Origin: WFZT01 sp964398355 | GTDB lineage: Bacteria > Hydrothermota > Hydrothermia > B15-G9 > WFZT01 | DNA: 27,711 nucleotides | Direction: 5' to 3' | NCBI GenBank assembly: GCA_964398355.1 | Contig: CAYNMM010000068.1 | Span: 1 to 27,711 of the forward strand | Shown: one piece after another, positions 24,188 through 27,711 of the stretch | Layout of the letters: the number at the start of each line of letters is the position of its first letter | How positions within the stretch are numbered: the stretch's first letter is position 1 | The notes under the pieces: generated by a model | Told to the model about the DNA's origin: nothing | The model's input: the letters and a program-made list of their open reading frames with translations, nothing else | The model's database searches: none | Made by a program: the position numbers and the translations under genes

Positions 24188-24932
24188 ATTAATTCTTATC
24201 GCAATTGTGTCTTTACAGGTGGATACCGTGCGTATCTCCTGGGGAAAAGGCCCGGCAGAACTTGGTATTAAAATTCAGACTCGTGAAGACGCTGGTCCGA
24301 ATATGGGGCCTCTTGCTTTCGACGTTGAAAATGGGACTCTGGCATTTATTGACTTTTACAATCACAGGATAAAATTCTTTAACAGCGAAGGAAAGTATTT
24401 GACAGATGAAGAATTGAACTACCCCTCCAGCAATATTCTTCTTTGGCATGATACGTTGTATATTACCTTCGGAGAGTGGAATACAATTCACACACTTGCT
24501 ATAAAACGTGGCAAAGCAGTTAGTGAGATGAAACTTACACTCGACCATAAACTGGTGGGGAATTCCATTGAATTTCTGAAGGATTATTCTCGAGGAGTTG
24601 TATTTATGAGTTATAAAACCATTGTTGGTGAAAAAATCAGGAGCTATTTTTCATTATTCAGTATGAAATTAAAATTGAGAGATTTTATCGAAGGAGATCC
24701 AGCCTCCACGGATGGAAAAACTTTACTTGGGATTTCTCGTGATGGTGTTCCTGTTTATGTGTGGTTTGATGGCAGAAGTTTTTATTTTGACCACAAAGGA
24801 GAAATTTTTAAGTGGCATCCAGTTTTTTATGCACTAATGGATGGAGCCCCTTATAAAGTTGACAGTGATGGGACACTTTACGTTGTGAATTATACCCAAA
24901 GTGGTGTTCAGGTACTGGAGGTGAAGTGGTGA
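24180..24932 (+). CDS. Secreted beta-propeller-like (NHL/6-bladed) protein of unknown function
   Basis: The 250-residue product has a short hydrophobic signal-like start (1-13). Repeated blade-like segments follow, such as Gly-Pro-Leu-Ala-Phe-Asp-Val (43-49) and Ile-Asp-Phe-Tyr-Asn-His-Arg-Ile-Lys-Phe-Phe (about 56-66), typical of NHL-type propellers. The Asp-Ala-Gly-Pro-Asn-Met-Gly-Pro stretch is characteristic of such secreted proteins. The domain is shorter than a complete six-blade propeller, so it may be partial or divergent. It overlaps both neighbours, so it is probably expressed with the NlpC-like enzyme. Confidence 0.6.
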   Translation: MIKLILIAIVSLQVDTVRISWGKGPAELGIKIQTREDAGPNMGPLAFDVENGTLAFIDFYNHRIKFFNSEGKYLTDEELNYPSSNILLWHDTLYITFGEWNTIHTLAIKRGKAVSEMKLTLDHKLVGNSIEFLKDYSRGVVFMSYKTIVGEKIRSYFSLFSMKLKLRDFIEGDPASTDGKTLLGISRDGVPVYVWFDGRSFYFDHKGEIFKWHPVFYALMDGAPYKVDSDGTLYVVNYTQSGVQVLEVKW

Positions 24933-25822
24933 GTACTCTGTTATTAGTATTGATTTTGGTGATTCCGAGACAGGTGGTTATTGATTCGGCATTCTCAAAT
25001 GCTAATGTTGAATGGGTGTGTGATTCCATAAATGCTGCACCGGTTCCTCAGTGCAGTGATTGGTATTCGGATTATCAGGTGGGACACACGTATCATGGTG
25101 TGGCTTACGAGTATGGTGGTTGGGACGATCCTCAGAGATTCCTCTATAAACTTTCTCAAGGACAGAGGGCTGGTTCACATTCTGATAATGACTGTATAGC
25201 CTATGGCGGAGATCCATCGTGGGCTACTGGACAGGATTGTTCAGGTCTGATCTCACGCGTCTGGCAGCTTAGATATAAGCACAGTACCAGGATGTTACCG
25301 GATATTACATACCCTATCCCTTACGACTCTTTAAAAATGGGAGATGCAGTAAATTATCCAGGGCATCATGTTATACTTTTTTATCACTGGGCAGACTCGT
25401 CACATACGAGGTTTTATATATTCCAGGCAACAGATAGGCGACCAAATCCATCAACCACCGGACTTGATTTGAGATACGTATCTCATTATAGATATTCCTA
25501 CACTCCCATAAGGTATCCAGAACTTGTTGACTCAGTTATTCACGATACGCTGCCAGATGATACATTACGCAATGACACAACTTTTTATGCACAGGGAATT
25601 TATAGAAAGACCATAAGTTTTATGAAACCCAAAGGGTTGACAAATTTTTACGTCAGAATAGTATCCACTGACGGGGCATTGGTTTACAGAAAGTTTTATG
25701 GTACCGTAGCAGACAGTATGGTGATTAGAATATCGCCAGATATTCCAGATGGTGTTTACTTTTTGAGAGTGGAAAACCGAGGGCAGGTCTATTTGAGAAA
25801 AAAGATGATTTATTTGAAATAA
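24929..25822 (+). CDS. Secreted NlpC/P60-like cysteine hydrolase with C-terminal sorting-like tail
   Basis: The product (297 residues from the GTG at 24929) has a signal peptide (about 3-12). The NlpC/P60-like core has Tyr-Glu-Tyr-Gly-Gly-Trp (60-65), the nucleophile Cys104 in Gly-Gln-Asp-Cys-Ser-Gly-Leu-Ile, and a histidine at 146 or 147 in Pro-Gly-His-His-Val-Ile. These enzymes cleave peptidoglycan stem peptides or related amide bonds. The final ~80 residues, with Ile-Pro-Asp-Gly-Val-Tyr-Phe-Leu-Arg and a basic end, resemble the tail of the C25 peptidase and type IX sorting domains. An overlapping GTG at 24926 is the alternative start; GGAGGTG at 24917-24923 fits 24929 better. It is the last gene of the cluster and abuts a convergent tRNA-His. 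Confidence 0.75.
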   Translation: MSTLLLVLILVIPRQVVIDSAFSNANVEWVCDSINAAPVPQCSDWYSDYQVGHTYHGVAYEYGGWDDPQRFLYKLSQGQRAGSHSDNDCIAYGGDPSWATGQDCSGLISRVWQLRYKHSTRMLPDITYPIPYDSLKMGDAVNYPGHHVILFYHWADSSHTRFYIFQATDRRPNPSTTGLDLRYVSHYRYSYTPIRYPELVDSVIHDTLPDDTLRNDTTFYAQGIYRKTISFMKPKGLTNFYVRIVSTDGALVYRKFYGTVADSMVIRISPDIPDGVYFLRVENRGQVYLRKKMIYLK

Positions 25823-25824
25823 AG

Positions 25825-25899
25825 GGGGTGCGGCGGGACTCGAACCCGCGGCCACCTGATCCACAGTCAGGTGCTCTAACCAACTGAGCTACGCACCCC
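25825..25899 (-). tRNA. tRNA-His (anticodon GTG)
   Basis: The minus-strand cloverleaf is complete: acceptor GGGTGCG paired with CGCACCC, D stem GCTC/GAGC, anticodon stem CCTGA/TCAGG with loop CTGTGGA, and T stem GCGGG/CCCGC around TTCGAGT. The anticodon GTG is at 25862-25864. A G at the -1 position (25899) faces C73, the histidine identity pair. CCA is not encoded. The 3' end lies three bases from the stop codon of the convergent NlpC-like gene. Confidence 0.96.
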
Positions 25900-25912
25900 A
25901 TGAAGTGGTGTA

Positions 25913-25942
25913 ATTATAATCACCTCCCACCCCTCAATTCAA
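25913..25942 (-). promoter_or_regulatory. Promoter of tRNA-His
   Basis: Minus strand: TTGAAT (25937-25942), 18 bases, TATAAT (25913-25918). Transcription would start near 25906, a few bases before the mature 5' end. Confidence 0.6.
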
Positions 25943-25983
25943 CCTGAGAGAGATTATTATAAAACTTTTTATGAATATGTTGG

Positions 25984-26385
25984 TTAAATAAGGGTTCCGT
26001 TTCGTCCTTTTTCACGGTAAGTATCTCTAATGTTTTGAAGATTGATAATCTCAGCGACTTCAAATTGTTGAGTGAACGTATTATCCTTAGTAGGGCTAAT
26101 TCGAACGATTGGAGCAAAATATCCCATAATGCCATGTAAGGCTGCTTGAAGTGTGACAGCTATATAGTTCAATGATGGAGGAATTAACAATATAGGCAAT
26201 GTTTGCCATTCTAATGGTGTTAGAGATACTTCCTTTATGAGCTTTTTCACTTGGTCCCCAAAAGCTGTTTCAGTGTCGAAATGCACCGTGATGTTTATTA
26301 TCCTGTCCACCTTTTGACCGATTAACTCTTCAATTTTATTTAATTGGCCTTCTGTCAATGGATGTGCAAAATTTATAATAAGCAA
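25984..26385 (-). CDS. csx15: CRISPR-associated protein Csx15 family (possible ring nuclease)
   Basis: The 133-residue protein opens Met-Leu-Ile-Ile-Asn-Phe-Ala-His-Pro-Leu-Thr. It carries Leu-Glu-Trp-Gln-Thr-Leu-Pro (about 58-64), Leu-His-Gly-x-Met-Gly-Tyr-Phe (83-90) and Phe-Glu-Val-Ala-Glu-Ile-Ile-Asn-Leu-Gln (108-117). I recognise this pattern as Csx15, a small protein found with type III CRISPR systems. From memory, recent work lists Csx15 among ring nucleases that degrade cyclic oligoadenylate and switch off CARF effectors; no catalytic residue is assigned here. The start is taken as a TTG at 26385, three bases after a full 12-base anti-SD match; the GTG at 26394 lies inside that match. 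It follows the CARF nuclease gene directly, so an effector and its off-switch may be co-made. Confidence 0.8.
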   Translation of the reverse strand: MLIINFAHPLTEGQLNKIEELIGQKVDRIINITVHFDTETAFGDQVKKLIKEVSLTPLEWQTLPILLIPPSLNYIAVTLQAALHGIMGYFAPIVRISPTKDNTFTQQFEVAEIINLQNIRDTYREKGRNGTLI

Positions 26386-26388
26386 ATT

Positions 26389-26400
26389 GATCACCTCCTT
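26389..26400 (-). promoter_or_regulatory. Full-length Shine-Dalgarno for csx15
   Basis: Minus strand AAGGAGGTGATC is complementary to the whole usual 3' tail of 16S rRNA. It overlaps the stop codon of the upstream CARF gene and decides the TTG start at 26385. Confidence 0.65.
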
Positions 26401-27601
26401 ATAACGGTCTAAAGTTTGATATTAGCTTTTCGAGCTTTGACGAGAGATCCGGTAGCTCGTTTCCCAGAATGATCTCGATATTACGAACTTTTGCCCTTTT
26501 TTCAAAGGATTCTAACTTCGCCTTTCCTATATGCTCTCGATATCGATTGGTTATGAATAATTCCATAACAAAATTACCACCAAGCATTTTTGATACACTA
26601 TGTAACTTGTCGAGTTCATGGGAGTTAAACACACTATCAACCCTTCCTGTTTTACATTCTGCTATGACAACTGCCCCTATACTATACTTTTGCAAAATAC
26701 CAATAAAATCAACTTCATTAGATGCACCAGTTAGAGATGGTATTTCGAGTGAAAATCGCGTGTCTTTGAATAATCCAGTCTCTTCTGCAATCTTAGCAAC
26801 GTAAAAATCAAGCCATTTCCCATTCAAAAAAGTAAATTTCTCCTCTGACATTTTTACAGAAATTTTATCCCCAACAGGGTTCACATTTTTAAACAAGCCC
26901 ATTGCAGATAATCGTTTTAGAATTTTCCCAAACTTTTTTGAAGATAATGTTATAATCCTTAGTGAATGAAAGTTGTTCTTATTTTTCATTGCATCACTTC
27001 TTACAGCATCGAGGAACTCAACTCCTATCTGTTTTAATGAGACAAGATACTTGGCGATCTTTATTCCCTGTTCGTCAGAGAGTCCAATTTTTTCAATATC
27101 AAAATTTGATCTTGACTCTCTACCGTAAGTACTGAGAAATGCCATTATATTAGGTGGTTCTATGGGACTTTGACTCTTCTCGAGGAGGCTCTGATTTTTA
27201 ACTCTAAATTCGTGTATGATTCCGTTTCGTGAATCAACATAAATAACCCTGGAGTTTTGATCTTTCATTATATAACTAATAGCACCGAAAGAGGAGATCT
27301 TAGGGGCACTTGTCACATCTATACTAAGGAGATATCCAGGGTATTTTTCTCTCAAGGTTAAAAGACTTTTGAAACTATCGTTAACATCATATGCATTTAT
27401 CTCTATTGCAAAGGGATCAAGTAGTTTTTCACCATCACTATGTATTTTTTCAAGTGCTGCCTTCAAGTTTTTAAAATTTTTGGTACCTTCCGAAGTATAT
27501 ATAAAGGCAATCTTGTGAATTTTATCTATATCCGAAATGACACCCTGATAGTTAGGAAAAGGGCGTCCACCGACCATAATGATTCTAATTTCTTTGTTCA
27601 T
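26399..27601 (-). CDS. CARF-domain PD-(D/E)XK nuclease, Card1/Can2 type
   Basis: The 400-residue protein has an N-terminal CARF domain (about 1-145). Its ligand loops are Val-Gly-Gly-Arg-Pro-Phe-Pro-Asn-Tyr (10-18) and Ile-Asp-Val-Thr-Ser-Ala-Pro-Lys (94-101). A winged-helix-like middle (about 175-255) follows. The C-terminal nuclease (about 260-400) has Asn-Gly-Lys-Trp-Leu (260-264), Asn-Glu-Val-Asp298, and Glu315-Cys-Lys317. This is the architecture of Card1 and Can2, which cut nucleic acid when type III CRISPR complexes make cyclic tetra-adenylate. The 27601 start follows GGAGG; the longer frame to 27685 crosses the promoter. No cas10 or other cas gene is in view, so the locus would continue beyond 27711. 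Metal and DNA/RNA preference are unknown. Confidence 0.88.
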   Translation of the reverse strand: MNKEIRIIMVGGRPFPNYQGVISDIDKIHKIAFIYTSEGTKNFKNLKAALEKIHSDGEKLLDPFAIEINAYDVNDSFKSLLTLREKYPGYLLSIDVTSAPKISSFGAISYIMKDQNSRVIYVDSRNGIIHEFRVKNQSLLEKSQSPIEPPNIMAFLSTYGRESRSNFDIEKIGLSDEQGIKIAKYLVSLKQIGVEFLDAVRSDAMKNKNNFHSLRIITLSSKKFGKILKRLSAMGLFKNVNPVGDKISVKMSEEKFTFLNGKWLDFYVAKIAEETGLFKDTRFSLEIPSLTGASNEVDFIGILQKYSIGAVVIAECKTGRVDSVFNSHELDKLHSVSKMLGGNFVMELFITNRYREHIGKAKLESFEKRAKVRNIEIILGNELPDLSSKLEKLISNFRPL

Positions 27602-27656
27602 AGAAATTCCTCCGTTTAAAATAACAAATTTTTGAGTATTTTGAGACAAGATAGAA

Positions 27657-27662
27657 ATTATA
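27657..27662 (-). promoter_or_regulatory. -10 box of the CARF nuclease operon
   Basis: Minus-strand TATAAT, about 55 bases upstream of the start codon. A possible -35 (TTGTGC, 27682-27687, 19-base spacer) is poor and lies next to the possible CRISPR repeat. Confidence 0.45.
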
Positions 27663-27691
27663 TCCAAATAAGGAATGTACTGCACAATCTA

Positions 27692-27711
27692 TCGCAATCC
27701 CCTTTAGAAGC
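27692..27711. CRISPR. Possible partial CRISPR repeat at the window edge
   Basis: The window ends with TCGCAATCCCCTTTAGAAGC. Its first 13 bases match, from memory, the end of a type III-associated Thermus repeat read in reverse complement (GTCGCAATCCCCTT). The position, directly upstream of two type III ancillary genes, supports this. Only one incomplete copy is visible, so it cannot be confirmed here. Confidence 0.35.

Noticed and set aside
25825..25899. tRNA-His as an integration site for the CRISPR-associated genes
   Set aside because: The tRNA 3' end faces the NlpC-like gene, not the CARF/Csx15 side, and no repeated tRNA fragment or integrase is seen.
27602..27685. Longer N-terminus for the CARF nuclease
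   Set aside because: The extension lacks an SD and crosses the TATAAT; the ATG at 27601 has GGAGG and starts right at the CARF first strand.

Overview
The window reads as a chromosomal segment of a Gram-negative, moderately AT-rich bacterium. Outer-membrane beta-barrel proteins, a PorV-like protein, a C25 (gingipain-like) peptidase and two C-terminal secretion-tail-like ends point towards the FCB side of the tree. The mix with a two-[4Fe-4S] Mrp/MinD ATPase pair and a DUF5320 protein resembles candidate division WOR-3 or a similar lineage. That placement is inference from gene content; no rRNA is present. Promoters are close to sigma-70 consensus, Shine-Dalgarno (SD) sites are strong, and neighbouring genes often overlap by 1-14 nt.

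Layout. 240-2174 (minus): DUF5916-like outer-membrane protein with its own promoter. 2389-5717 (minus): operon fabH > glycosyltransferase > galT. 5920-8975 (plus): DUF5320 > NifX-like > NifX-like > two ferredoxin-containing P-loop ATPases, driven by a TTGACA-17-TAATAT promoter. 8976-9546: non-coding and highly structured, with direct repeats, a long hairpin, and terminal inverted repeats around two hairpins of matching architecture. 9547-11574 (plus): perfect TTGACA-17-TATAAT promoter, a B12-dependent acyl-CoA mutase large subunit whose two specificity residues match isobutyryl-CoA mutase rather than methylmalonyl-CoA mutase, and an unknown 99-aa protein. 11578-16415 (minus): CPA2-type antiporter with CBS domains overlapping a C25 peptidase gene. 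16416-18037: sparse region with two paralogous ~50-aa membrane hairpin proteins, the first flanked by a 14-bp inverted repeat, and a small unknown protein. 18332-25822 (plus): eight tightly packed genes (PorV-like, HhH/beta-barrel protein, acpS, carbamate kinase, B3/B4 protein, flavoprotein, beta-propeller, NlpC/P60-like). 25825-25899 (minus): tRNA-His. 25984-27601 (minus): a Card1/Can2-type CARF nuclease and Csx15, two ancillary type III CRISPR proteins. The last ~20 bases look like the edge of a CRISPR repeat.

How it fits together. The right edge is probably the flank of a type III CRISPR locus: an effector activated by cyclic oligoadenylate plus a small partner that may degrade the messenger. 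The 5920-8975 operon looks like an iron-sulfur or metal-cluster carrier/assembly unit in which two NifX-like proteins each carry one half of the DUF5320 architecture. The least-explained items are the structured 8976-9546 region and the paired mini membrane proteins at 16964-17420.
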